Notes under the pieces: generated by a model
Told to the model about the DNA's origin: nothing
Seen by the model: the letters and a program-made list of their open reading frames with translations, nothing else
Database searches by the model: none
NCBI RefSeq assembly: GCF_031877795.1
Contig: NC_133971.1
Location: 17,891,171-17,955,170, forward strand
Source: Strix aluco
Lineage: Eukaryota; Chordata; Aves; Strigiformes; Strigidae
Length of the DNA: 64,000 nucleotides
Direction: 5' to 3'
Part shown: positions 12,902 to 38,164 of the stretch, piece by piece
Layout: every line of letters begins with the position of its first letter
Position numbering within the stretch: position 1 is the stretch's first letter
Translations under genes and position numbers: made by a program

Positions 12902-15726
12902 AAAGAAAAAAGATGCCGAGAAGCTGGGGGTATGATCCAGACGGTGAAGGGTTAAGACGGGGGGTGTAAGGGGGTCAGGGGATGGCTGCCGGGCCGGAGG
13001 CGCATGGCGGCGGCGGCTCATGCTGCAATTAAAGACCACCACGAAAATATGTCAGGTTTCGATGTTCTGAACGGCCGGACCTGGCGCTGCCGAGCGGTGC
13101 CGTGCGCGCCCGCGGCTGGGACACCGGGCCCCGCCCCGGCAGAGAGCGGGGCCGCGGGGCGACCACCGTGCCGCGATATCCCATCGCTGCCGCGGCACGG
13201 AGTGGGACTTCTCAAGTCACAGCCGATTTGGAGAAAACGGCAGACTGTCTCCGGAACCCCCTCCCCGCGTTCCCGGGAAAGCGGCCGGGAGGTGGCGTTC
13301 CGCAAGGGCTTCGGGAGCCGGCTCGCCGGTAACGGCTACTTGGCAAGCAGCTGCGCGCCCGTGGATGGCGGCGCGAGGTGTAAAAGCTACGTTCGTTACG
13401 GCGCCCTTAAGGGAGGAGGATAAAGAGAAGTTTGCTTTCGCTTGGGAGCGAATACAGTACACCTTTAACAGGCTCCCACGGGGGTATAAATGCTCACCCA
13501 CAATGGGTCATGCCGCACTTGCTGAACTACAGACAATCTCCCCCAAGATGTGAAACTGTACCGATGCATAGATGATATTCTGGCTGCGGGAACTTCCCCT
13601 GAGAAGGTGGGGGAAGCGGCGGCAGCAGCATGGCAGCCACTGAGTAAAGCAGAAATTGAGATTCCACCTGGAAAACATAGGCACCGAGTATTGAAGTTAC
13701 AACAATTAATGGGAGTGTTACAATACTGGAGGAAGCATGTATCTCGATCTTCTGTCATTTCCCATCCATTATACTCACCCTTAAGGAAAGGCAAACCCTG
13801 GGAGTGGAAACTAGAACATAAAGAGGCAGTCGATTCTGACTTAAGAATTAAAAACATACCAGTCACGGGGACCAGTACACCAACAGGGTTTTGCCTAACA
13901 CGCTACTTACTGTAACCTGTTCCAAACTGGCCCTGATGGGCTGAGAAAACCTTCATCGTTTAGCTCAACCACATTTAAAAAAACAGAACAACACCCTGAA
14001 TGGGAAAAGGGACTTTTATCTTTGGTCCAAGCAGTTAAACAAGTTGAGAAAATACATCAGAGACAACCTATGCAAACTAGAGGGCCATTTAACTTACTAG
14101 AAGCAATCCTAAAGGGGATCCCTCCCCCAGAGGAGTTGCACAAAACCCCACTATCAGAAAACGTTATGCCTACCTAACAGGAGCTGGCTTTAACTAAACC
14201 TCATGGCCGACTTGCCTGGGAAGCTACACATAGCAGTGCTGCAAAATGTAGAATTAGTGCATGATGGATTTTTCCTTCTTTTTAATACGGCTACCTATTC
14301 AGACTCCCCCCTCCAAAACAAGCCTCTATTTTCTCTTAAAGCACCCTGCAGGATGGCAAACAGAAATGCTGTGTTCATGTTACTATAAAGTGAGCACAAT
14401 AAGTGATTTAAACAAATTAGAACACCCATTGCAGTCTTCTCTATTAGCACTGGGAACTAACCAATGGCTCTTATCTGATATATTGCCTCAGTGGGAAAGA
14501 ATTAATGAAAGGGACCACCAGTTGATTGTGGATGCACTTGATGCAGCCCAAAGTAACGTTTCTCTAGCTCTTAGGTGTATCCAAGCTCAACTATGGATGC
14601 AATCTATGGTAGCAGCAATTGTAAGAGAAGGTGAAGATGGCACCTCATCCACTGAAATTCAAAAGGTAATTTGGGATAGTGCAACTAAATTGGAAAAGGA
14701 ATTCCAATCCTGGTGGTATTTAGTCAATTTTACTTATAAACCCATCAGCAGTAGGGCCACAACTTTTGTCTTAACAATACACAATGCTTTGGTATATATG
14801 ATATTCCCAATCATTGCTCTAGCATTAAATCACAATGGAGCTATGCTCTATCCATTAGAACATAGTGTATGGGCCCAATGAAACGGAAACAAATAGCAAA
14901 TTATTGATGTTCACGCACGCATTGTATGGGAACAAGCCCAAGACATTTGTATTGATACTGACAAAATGTCTGACATTTTGAAATACATCCCAATGAAACC
15001 CTAAAACTACTTGCATATATTGGAAAAGCATGTATTTGTATGAGAACCCTTTGTGATTTTATATTCGTAGATACCATTACTGTAGATACAAGCAACCATT
15101 CAAATATGTGTATGCAACTTTACTAGAATTATGGGATGCAATTTTAATTATTCGGCTCCTGTTACATATTTTCAATTGCTACAATCTAATTATACATTGA
15201 GTCAAGATTTATTGCCCACCCCCATGAGAATGAATCTTACATTGGTGAAGAAGCTACTACAACAGGATGACCTGTGTCACCTGCTAGAATGTGTCCAAAA
15301 CAATGGACACAAAACTCTAATCACTGTTCATCATGATACAAAAGAGATACAGCATGTCTTGGAAAGAGTAAATAAGGATGAAGAACACCATTGGTGGGAA
15401 ACCCTTCTGGATGGTCACCAACAGCAATGAAAGTTTTTAATTTCATGCTTCACCCAGCTGTGATTTTACTAACTCTAACTTTAATATGTCTATTGCTTAT
15501 AATTATTGTATATGAAGGTTTGGTACATGATAAAACAAATAACCCACCTACAACCACCCAAAATGTACAAGTTAATACATAGCAAATGGCAGTGCTTCAC
15601 TATCTACTTACCATGGATCTGTAAGTGCACAGACTGTCAATATCCTACTTATGGCACGGAGGCAAGAGGTGACCGTACCGCCACTCTGTGCGGGTAAGAT
15701 GAACTGACTATAGTCATGGGGTGAAG

Positions 15727-16481
15727 TGTGGCAGCATGCTCTCTGTGCCCCCACAACCTGCCCACTCAAGTGATAACCACCAGTGGCAGTGTAAATGGAT
15801 GCCTCTGGTCGTGATGGCTGCATCCGGCTCAAAGTGGATTGGGGGGAGACAGGTAACAACACAGCAGCCAAGGGCTAATTTGAGCAACTCACCCACCTAA
15901 ACATGGTGCTGGTCAGTGTCTGACTCAAGACAAATCTGGAAGAAACTAACACCTGTAGTCTTATTCCATAAATAGTGCACAGCCCAGAGCCCATTGAGCC
16001 CTCCTGCATGGCAGCAAGCTGCGGGCCAGGATCTCCCTTTGAGTAGGGACACCTCTCAAGGTTAGTCCCTGAGGTTGAGAGAGTCCTTGCCACAACAGAT
16101 TCTTGGTAAGTGATTAATAGCATGCTAAACTTTGAAATCCTAACTAAGTGATATAAAGAATTGATTGTGCACACATAATCTTTTAGACATAAACCGTTGA
16201 CCAAGTCTGGGACTAAGTCTGGATCCGGCTGCACCTTAACTCCTCTCTGAGTAGTTTAGAAAGCAAGGTGTCCTTTCTGAACCTCGTGACTCAAAGGGAC
16301 GGTCTCCCTGACAGTTTTGTCTGACCCTGTCCTCTATGCAGTAAACAGCAAGCGTACCTTGCAACCGAATCTTGTTAAACCAGTGTTGCATTTACTGTCA
16401 AACTTTGTTAACCCACTGTTTTATATCAATAAACATGTTGCTACGTCTGTCTTATGAGTGAAGTGTGTCACTCCATCTGCA
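15727..16481 (+). repeat. 3' LTR of the fossil retrovirus
   Basis: It begins TGTGGCAG after a short purine-rich stretch. It carries a polyadenylation signal AATAAA at 16428-16433 and ends near CATCTGCA. It has the same orientation as the copy at 10908. Host CR1 sequence resumes directly after it. Confidence 0.7.
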
Positions 16482-16690
16482 ACAGCAGGATGGGACATTC
16501 CAGCTAGGCATGAGAAAATTCCTCCATGTGAGGGTGGTGCATCTCAGAGACCAGATCTCTGTCCCTGTTGGTGCACAGAGCTCAACTCGACACAACCTGA
16601 CCTAGCTTTGGACTGGGGGAGTTGGACTACAGATCTCCAGAGATGCCTTCCTAACAAGACCTCCTGGCAATTCTGCATTATGGTGGGAGG
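16482..16690 (+). mobile_element. CR1 LINE, 3' part of the split copy
   Basis: The order of motifs (a GGATGGGACATT-like block, a GAGGGTGGT-like block, GGGGAGTTGGACTACAGATC, then an ATTCTG-like end) follows the plus-strand CR1 3' end. It continues the CR1 that breaks off at about 10291. The end lacks a clean octamer repeat. Confidence 0.6.
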
Positions 16691-19600
16691 GAGGGAATAT
16701 GGCTGCCTTCCTCTGGGACTTTTGGCTACCCCCTGCTCTGAAATATCCCTAGTGCCCAGGACAGATCTGAGACACTGTGGGCCTCTCCCTCATCATGCCT
16801 GGGCTGCTTGCCTCCTCGTGCAATGTTAATGTAAGAGGGTGGATGTTTGATGTGGTTTCTCCATGGTCTGGCAAAGGCACACAGCTGTGTGTCCCAGCAG
16901 GCTTGCCTGGAAGAAAAGTCTGAAAACCCAAAGCTGAGCTGGAGCTGGCACCACTGTACTGTGCAGTGCTGTGCACCTTCCAGCCAGCCCAAGAAAGAAC
17001 ACAGCTGCTGCAACTCGGAGCCCCCTGACATGCTTTTGGAGATCTTATCTGCTACCTCTTCGAGGAATATTTCTGTCTGCACATCCACAATTTTACTGAT
17101 GCAGAGCAGTGACTGAGCAGCCAGAGGAATGAGACAAGGCAGGAAAATGACTGCAGGCATGTATTAAAGTATTCAGCTTGTCCAGCTGAAAGAGATTTCT
17201 GCCAAACGGTTTTATAAGGAACGAGGCATTTTACAGGAAAAGCAGGGCCTCTCCTCTCATTTCCTTTCCCCTCTTCTCTATGAACTTCAAAGAGGGGTCA
17301 AAACAGAGGCCAGGCAACTGGAACTGAGTTCCTGAGCCCTAAAGCCTAATTAGTCCAAGATACATTTCATTGGATATCTCTCAGAGACAGGCCTAAATTA
17401 CCAATCCTCCCCATCGTGCTGCCAAGGGTTGGATAAAGCCAGAACGTGGTCTGCAGTTCACAGGGCCCCAGCAGCACAAGGGCTTTTGGGGGACTGTCTC
17501 AGTCAGTGGCAGTCTCAGCCAGTCAGTGGCAGGGCTCTCCTAGACCCCCAAGCTTTGTGTGGCCACAGCTAAAACCTCCTCCCCAGGACAGGGATCTTCC
17601 CCACCTCCCTGGTGCCTTGTCCCAGGTCTGCTAGTGGAGGAGTTGTGCCAACTAAAACCCCCCAGTGCTGTTTGGCTGTTGCCCCTTGTTGCATCAGCTG
17701 AAGCTACCAAAGAGCCTTCAGCCATTTGCAACTGCCCTTCCAGCAGTTTTAGGCTGATACTAAACTCCCCTCCTGTCTCCCCTCAGTCAGGTGAGCCAAG
17801 ACTAGCCCCTGCCAGCTCCGCCTGCAGGCCATGTGCCCCAAGCCCCTTCCCACCTTGCAGCTGTTTGCTGGCCCCTCCTCCAGCTTCTCTAGGTCCTTCT
17901 CTGGATAATAATGTCCCTCAATCTGCATCTCCTCGCATAAGCCTGGCATGCGGTTTGCCTCACCTGCAATGGGAAACAAAGATTCGTTTCGCACAGGTCT
18001 AAGGACTCTCTGAAATGGCACACCAGTTTCAAGTCACATGTCTCTCCCCATAAGATGCGGGTCTTGAGGTGGGTCTTCTTTCTGTGATCTATGAAAGGTA
18101 TTCTCAAGAAAAAAAAGACAGAAATGACACAGGCTGTTTCCTCTATGCAGCCTCTCTCAAGACGCTCGCCTCAGAGGGGTGCATCTTATTTTGAGACTAC
18201 AACAAATGCACTTCGGAAGAAGGACTCATTTCCGGCCTTGTGGTCTGAAAGCTGAGAAAAGCAAAACTACAGGTCACTAGAGTAATTCGAAGAGCAGAGA
18301 AAGGACATCATTGTCACTGTAAGCTTATGTGGCCTTCTGGTGCCATAGCACAGCTCTGCATCATAGGAAACTAAGCCCTGCAGCTTGCAAGGCACTGGAC
18401 CATCACACATGAAGCCAGACAACAAGCAGGGAAAATGAGGTCCTCATGGGTGTACAGCTACACTAAGCCATGGGCTGTGACTCTGTACCGCAGCCAGCAC
18501 CTCAATCCTGCTCCCCAGCCACTGCAGACAGATGACCTGGTCGGCATAAGGCATGGCTCACTCCTTGCTTGGTGTTCAAGCTGCTCTCCCAGGGAAGCAA
18601 GAGAGCAGGAAGGATACAGGAGGAGCACGCAGACAACTGAATACTTTTGAATTGGGAGGGATCTGAAAATTATTTTATTAACTTTTCTGCCAGGAAAGAA
18701 AGTAAAATTCTTCCCTTAAAAATCTTGATTCCAAGGCACTTGCTCAGCTCTTAAAGAGCGGGTCTGGGACTGATGAGAACTGGGTTCAACTCTGTTTTAC
18801 TGCAGATCATCTGTGCTGCCTAACTGCAGCAAGACATTATCTCCCTTTGAGTCCATTTCCCAGTGGAGCCAAAATATAAAATGGAAACCTTTCCTTCCCT
18901 TATGTAATGCTCTGCCAGAGTTGGCATCCTGCGAGTGTTAGCTGGAAGGACCTCTGGAGGTCTCTAGACATAGGACTGCTGCCAGCACCAGATCAGGTTG
19001 TCCGTAGCTGTGTCTAGCCACAAAGCCAATGTCTGCTTCTCATGTGCTAGCGCAGCACTTGGTGCATCAGGACTCTTTTTTCGGATGAAGTTCATGGAAA
19101 GCTCTGACTCACTGCACAGGGAGATTTAGCTGGGGTGTCCACCTCCCTCTGCAGCTATCAGGGAAGGAAGGCCAGATGGGGTATATAGCACCAATATCTG
19201 TCCAGTCTGTTAGCGCATTCCTGTGCCCGTTTCATCCTTCAGAAAAATGCTATCCTGAGGACTGTGACGGTTCAGGACCAGGTAGCATGCCTGTTTGGCT
19301 TTTCCTGCTAAAGGCCAGTAACGGAGGAGGGAGGGCAGGCAGGAGAGCACCAGCTGAATTTACTGACAGATTGAGCCAGATTTCTATGTGCTGCCAGCAC
19401 AAAAATAGCTGCCATCTTTGGATTTTACGGCTTTGCTTTGTTATAGTCTGGATCAGACTTGTTTTCAAAACAACCTTCAACAGACATAAATACACCTGTC
19501 ATTGAAAACAGATATGCCTAGAGTGATTAACCAATACTTCCTGGCAGTAATCCCTGCACCTCTGTTATAGTTTAAAAAAAAAATGAGTTGGTATTACAGA

Positions 19601-20930
19601 GGAAACAACATCATGCAAACATTAGCTGTGTGCCTCACTCACTATTTTTTCAACTTTATACTATTGGATTACTTTCTTAAACACTCTGGGGACAGAGACA
19701 GCGAAGAACAGCTTTTGTTGGCAAAGGCAGGCAGTTTCTCACACATGGCTCTATTTTCCATGGCTCATCCAGCAAATTGTATGCTAAGCCTGAAAAAACA
19801 GCAAGGAACAACTCCATCCAAGAGGGGCTGAGTACAGGGGATTTCACATCCCTGTGCACTGGCAGTCTAGCACTGGTATTGGGCACTTACTGGGAGCAGG
19901 TGGGAAGTGCTCCATGCCAGGGAAACATGCACAGAAAGATCCTTGGTGCTGCCCAGAGAGCGAGGAGCTCCCTTCCTGGCAAGGCCACCTAAACCTACAT
20001 ATAGCCAGGAGGGACACAGTCAGCTTTACTCGTCTTCTAGCATTAACAGGGGCTTCAAGACTTTTGGCCTCGATCAGAGTCCGAGCAGCACAGATGGACT
20101 ACCAGAGCTACCCTTTGTGTGTTTAAAGGACAGTTGTCTCTCATGTTCCCCCTTGCCTGGGGGTGGGGGGGCTCTGCCTGGTACTACAGCATTTTTCCAA
20201 TTCTTAGTCCATAATTAAAAGAGCCAAGATATGCTATTAATTTCCCTACTACTGAAACATTACTTCATGCAGTGTCATTCTTTCACACAGGATCACACTC
20301 TTGAAATGCAGAGCTGACACTGGCTTAAGGCTTGCAAACAGCAAGTAAGATCTCTGGTTTGCATCTGCAAACCTGCACATGCAAAGAAGCAGGCAGCCAA
20401 GGAACTGTTCCACATCCATGATAGGCCTGATCTGCAGTCCAACATGTCTGTGTCACTGCAGGGAATCTTCTGAAATCCTGGTGAGTGAAGGGAGTGAGTG
20501 GACTGCAGGTCTCTGGAAAACCAGACAGAAAACCTGGCTTCTATATTCAAACTGTAAAACACTCAAGGCTTATGCTGAAGGCACAGACATTACTTCTAAG
20601 ACAACACTGAAAAAACAACTTGCAGCATAACTATGCAGGTTAACTAACATTAGTGCTCTTGCCTTGGTGTAACACTTGCTGGGCTCACTGAAGTGGTTAA
20701 GTGCTGCAATTTTGAGGGACAGGAAAAAAGAAACCCTTTCGTTCCCAGAACTCATAGCCACTCCTGAGAGAATATTGGTCCCAACATTTTTGATACTTTT
20801 TTCCTCACGTGTTCTCTCTTAGCCTTCCTGACCACGTCAGCGCTGTACTCGGCTCATCCTGCTTCCGTGAAACCTGCGTTTGGCTCGTGCTACATCACAG
20901 GCCTTAAGCCCAATCATCATTCCAATTTAC
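16691..20930. other. Intergenic stretch before SMU1
   Basis: No coding exon, RNA gene or long repeat is recognised. A small CR1 remnant near 18930 is listed separately. Frames here are short and resemble no known protein. Confidence 0.5.
18930..19030 (-). mobile_element. CR1 LINE 3'-end remnant
   Basis: The segment with GGAAGGACCTCTGGAGGTCT and a downstream GATCAGGTTG block matches the reverse complement of the CR1 3' untranslated end. It is short and diverged. Confidence 0.5.
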
Positions 20931-21341
20931 CCACCTGATGAGTAACAACAAGGACAAGGAGGCTGCTGGGTCTCCCGGCGCTGCCGAACGCGGGCCCGCG
21001 GGCCCCAGGCCCCGCCACCCCGGGCGCACCGGCTAGGCCCAGCTCGGGCCCGGCGGCACCGGGCGCCCTCGGGCCGACCCGGCGTCCCCTCCCCCTCCGC
21101 AGGCCCCAGCAGCCCCCGCTGTGACGGGCTGTCCCCGCCAGGGGGCGCCCCGCCCGCCCCGCCGCCCTGGCGTGCGGCTGTCCCGGTGCGCATGCCCGCC
21201 GCCAGCTCCGCCCCCAGTACGTACCGAGCGGGGGGGGCGGTCCCGCGCGGCGCGGCGCGGCCCGGAAGCAGCGGAGCGTCCGACCGGAAGTCGTGGAGGA
21301 GGTGGCGGGGGGCATTTCGTGAGCGGTGGCGGGGGTTCAAG

Positions 21342-33966
<12,625 letters not shown>

Positions 33967-35950
33967 CTTGATTTTACAATGAGCTATGAAGTGTGCCTGT
34001 TAGTTGCAGGTTATTGGTGTTGGTGCTTTAACAAGGTCTGAATGCACAGTGTGTGATATTTCCTCAATTTTCAGTTCAGGTTTCCAGAGAATGACATTTT
34101 TACTTCCTGGTTTAAAGTTAGGTAGATTGATGCTTAAATATAGGCATCAGATAAATTCAGATACTTTTATTTTTACCAGAGTAGCTGAAGCAACTTCAGT
34201 GAGAGTGTTTTGTCTCCTGAAGTCTCTATTCTTCCTACAATGTTTTTAAAAGTTGAACAAGCTACGAACTAGATACACTTAAAAGTGGTTGTTGACTTCC
34301 TAGAATACAGTAAAACGCTCTCTTTATTTGAGTGAATTATGTGGCATAGGAAAGCTGTCTTCCAGCTGAAACAAAGGCACCGTTTTCCTGGAATGCAGAT
34401 GAGGCTACTCTGTCCTCAGCTTGAAGGCAGAGACTTTTCTAGTCTAGTGGGTTTTGCTGTGTTCAAATTTCAGTATAATTTTTCCAGTTATACGTATTAC
34501 GTAGTGTCACACAGCTTCCTCAGAAAGAAACTATTCTTCCCAGTCTCCCAGCACTTCCTGCTATAAACCTGCCTAACGTGGCAGTTGGGTGTGTGTTTGT
34601 TTGGTTGGTTTTGTGGGGTTTTTTTGTTTTGTTGTTTTTTTGGTTGATTGGGTTTTGGGGGTTTTATTTTGTTTTGTTTTTTTCCTTTGTTTTACTTTAC
34701 TTCCAGGCTGAAAGGAATTATTACCTGGGCCCTCTTCCAATAAGTACATAATGTCTTCACACCAGCTTTAACTGAAGCAGGCCTCTCAGAGGATCAATAT
34801 TTAAATACATGCAAAAGCCAGTTTACATAGACCAAGTTTCTAGTGCAGTGATGCTGCACATGCTGCAGTTGTTTTGGGTTTTTTCCAGTTTACTCAGTAT
34901 AGCTTCCTATTTTACCAAAAGGGCATGGCATACTTAAGCTTTAAGTATGTAAGGTGTTTTGGTTTTTTTTTTAAATTTCATTTACCTGTGGGCCTAATTA
35001 AGGTGATGATTAGGTCTCACACTATGATAAAAAGCAGCTTTCAGGCTCTTCAGTTTGGAGCAGATGGTGATTCCATTTGAGATCCTGACTAATGCACACT
35101 GTTCTAAAGTCTGACCATAGTTTTTCCAGGATGCACCAAAAAACGAGGTTTTGTCTTTAATGATGAGACAAATACATGTAGATTTGAATCTACTGCACTG
35201 TTTCCTGTCCTCATCTCTTGTAGAATGCTTTTCTGCCACAGTAATCTTTCAAACAGTAGTAACTTCTCTTTGACTTAATAAATTAGTTCAAATTTAAACC
35301 TCATAATTTTTTTCAGTGATTGTTTTTCCTTCCAGAAAAGACACTGGTGATTCAGAAACATCTGACAGTAATATCTCTGACAAGCTGCATTGCAAATTAG
35401 TAGTTTTGATACAGAAGATATCGACAAAATATTTTTAATGTTACCTAACTTGTGGTTCGTTTTGCCTTCAGATCACACAGAACTGCTAATCCGCAACGTA
35501 AACTATATCTTACATTGTTGTTTAAAAGAAAAGTAGTTGTAGCAAATAAAACTGTCAGAATCCTGAATGTTTAAAGATTGAAATACATTCTCTAGCTGAA
35601 AAATACAAGAAAATCTGGCATGCATTATCCTTTTTAAGTGTTTCAGAGTTTATTGTATTAAGTACTCAACAAAAAAGCAAAATGTCCTAATACTTAAAAA
35701 AGGGCAATGGTAAAACTTAACTTCCTGGACTGCAGCTGTAGTTCAATGATAATCTTGAAATTGTTTTTTTTAAGAAATATGTTTTTTTTTTTTCTTAATG
35801 TCAATGTTAATTTTTTAAATGTAACCTAGGAATACATTTTCTCTCTGGAGAATCAGCCAGGTGTTACACCATGTACCTGTATGTAAGACTTGAACAAGGC
35901 ACCATCTAGTGCTTTAACCAATATTAAAGAAAGCATTGTTCATCCATGGG
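33967..35950 (+). other. SMU1: SMU1 3' UTR with candidate poly(A) signals
   Basis: The non-coding DNA after the SMU1 stop holds AATAAA at 35277-35282 and 35545-35550 and ATTAAA at 35923-35928, each a possible transcript end. A T/G-rich low-complexity tract lies at about 34589-34690. Which signal is used cannot be told without RNA data; tandem alternative ends are likely. Confidence 0.55.
34589..34690. repeat. T/G-rich low-complexity tract in SMU1 3' UTR
   Basis: About 100 bases consist almost only of T and G with repeated TTTTGTTTTG and GGTTGG units. In the transcript this would be a GU-rich element. Confidence 0.75.
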
Positions 35951-37112
35951 CCTTGCTGTATTCTTGAGTTATTTTGCTTGGAGCTGGTGAATTCTGTCAT
36001 ACATAGAGAAGCACAGAATGCTTTGTAGGGAGAAGTGCCACGTGGTGAAAGTCTCATAGGTCAGTTCATCCTCCTGTTTCAGAACTGGGGATCAAAGAAT
36101 TTTTTTAATGTTGTCAGCGTAATACTTTGCCCAAGTAACATGTGAGCCCGTAGATACATCCTGCTCTGATACCACTACCAGCTTGCCATCTGTAAAGAAA
36201 AATAAAACCCTCCCCTGAGTCCTAGTAAGACTTAGAGAGACCAGCTGAAGACTTGATCTCAAACAGAAAAGATCCTTTGTGAATGTCTTTATAAAGGAGC
36301 CAACTTCTCATGAGGTCTGGGAGACCAGACCGTCTCCATGGGTGCCTGCATGGTGCTGAGGATTTTGAACCATGAGAAGGGGAGAAGGCCTGCCTCTGAT
36401 TTGGGATATCTTGGTAACACCAGTCTGAGATAGAAAGAAAATATGTTGCAGAGATTTATAGGAAAGATGATGCTAGAAGTCAGTTATAAATGCTCTTCAA
36501 GTACAGCTCTTCTTCACTTTCTGCCTAGTAGTTTGCATGGGTTCCAGGGGTCCTTCTTAAGCAGGGTTACTCCATCTGTAGTCCCTGTTGATGACACGGT
36601 CTCCAGTGTGTTCACTGGATAGCTGTGAATAAACCCTATGACCTTCTGGATCATGGTGATTTGTGAGAGACAGGCTGAACAAACTTGGATCTGAATGTTG
36701 GGGCGGGGGAAAAGCACAGGCTTCAGGTGAATCCTAAGGAAAAAGGTGGCTAAATGTTTTAATCTGGAGGCAGAGTAGGAATCGTGGGAAATCTTTGGCT
36801 TCCCATGGAGCAAGATAAGAGGAGATGGATGCTGCTGAAGTGAGGGGAGCATAACAGTTTCAACTATAACAGGTGCTGCTTGCATTATGAAACAGGTAAT
36901 GAAGCCACCTTTGTGTCCCTGTGTAGTAAACTGCTCCCTGTATAGTAACAAATTCTGATACCCCCTTTCTTTTGCCTCTGCTTTGTTGGGCAGGAAATGG
37001 CATTTGCTTGTCTGGGAGCAGGCACTTGCTGCTGCCAACTAGTTAAGCCTTTCCTATCTCCAAATTAGAAGCTTTATAAGCTAAATCAACAAGTGTTTTT
37101 TCAAGTTTTATA
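35951..37112. other. Intergenic, nothing recognised
   Basis: No gene or repeat is recognised between the last SMU1 poly(A) candidate and the CR1 at 37113. One 174-codon minus-strand frame (37038-36514) resembles no known protein and has no supporting context. Confidence 0.45.
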
Positions 37113-38164
37113 CACAGAATGACAGGATGTCTGAGTCTGGCAGGGTCGGAGACTCCACCACCTTCTTGGGTAACCTGTGCCAGTGGTTGGTCACCCTTGC
37201 AGTAAAAAGTGTTTCATGGTGTTCAGATGGAACCTACCGTGTTTCAGTGTGTTCCCATTGTCTCTGGTCCTGTCACTGAGTACCACTGGAAAGCTGGTTC
37301 CATCTCTTCACACCCTCCCTTCAGGTATTTACATACATTGGTGAAATCACCTCTGGGCCTTCTGTTCTCCAGACTGAACAGCCCCAGCTCTCTCAGCCTT
37401 TCCTCACAGGAGAAATGCTCCAGTCCCTTCAGCATCTTCGTGGCCCTTTACTGGACTCTCTCCAGTATGTTCATGTCTCTCATGTATTGGGGAGCCAAAA
37501 ACCAGCCACAGTATTCCAGGTGTGGCCTCACCAGTGCTGAGTAGATGGGAGAATCACCTCTGTCAACCTGCTAGCAAACAGGATACCATTAGCCTTCTTT
37601 CCAAAAAGGGCACATTGCTGGGTCATGTTCAAGTCGAACCAGCACACCCAGGTTCTTTCTCTGCCCAGCTGCTTTCCAGCTGGACAACCCCCAGCATGTA
37701 CTGGTGCCTGGGGTTGTTCTTCCCCAGTTACAGGGTGTTGCACTTTCCCTTGTGGAACTTCATGAAATTCCCATCAGCTCATTTCTCCAGCCTGCTGAGG
37801 TCCGTTGGGATGGCAGCACATCGCTCTTTTATCAGCGACTTCTCCCAGTTTTGTGTCATCTGTAAACTTGCTGAGAGTATGTATACGCTGTCCCATCACC
37901 CACATCATTACTGGAGGTGTTTAACAGGACTGGAGCCAGTACTGATCACTGGGGTATGCTGCTGGTCACTGGCCTCCAACTAGACTTTGTTCCACTAATC
38001 ACCACCCTCTGGGCCTGGCCATTCATCCAGTTTTCAGTCTGACTCACTGCTTATCCATCCCACACATCAGCAGGTTCTCTATAAGGATCTTACAGGAGAC
38101 AGTGTCAAAGGCCTTGCTGAAGTCCAGGTAGACAGTGTCCACTGCTCTACCCTCAGCTACCAGG
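37113..38164 (-). mobile_element. CR1 LINE, 3' half of a copy split by an LTR
   Basis: The 3' end begins ACAGAATGACAGG near 37117 and the minus strand then reads back through the CR1 RT C-terminal blocks ([23 protein letters not shown] near 37365-37430). The copy breaks at the CCAGG duplication at 38160-38164 and continues at 38996. It lies between SMU1 and DNAJA1 and is old, with many substitutions. Confidence 0.9.

Larger units (their letters stand above)
10908..16481 (+). mobile_element. Endogenous retrovirus, fossil, two LTRs and gag-pro-pol-env remnants
   Basis: Two related terminal repeats begin TGTGGCAG at 10908 and 15727, in the same orientation. Between them are, in order, a gag-like charged coiled segment (about 11545-11790), an aspartic-protease active site of the DTGA type near 12860, reverse-transcriptase-like blocks including a YIDD-like motif (about 13400-13830), and an env-like region with a hydrophobic membrane segment near the end (about 14260-15550). 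The element is broken in many places (roughly ten or more) and cannot be functional. The LTRs differ at about one site in ten over the part compared by eye, which suggests an age of tens of millions of years (inference). The retroviral class is not resolved. Confidence 0.8.

Noticed and set aside
1-20900. B4GALT1 coding exons expected by synteny
   Set aside because: None of the conserved C-terminal galactosyltransferase segments was found in any frame.
36514-37038. 174-codon minus-strand frame
   Set aside because: No recognisable domain, no promoter, no neighbouring exon and ordinary composition; expected by chance in a window of this size.
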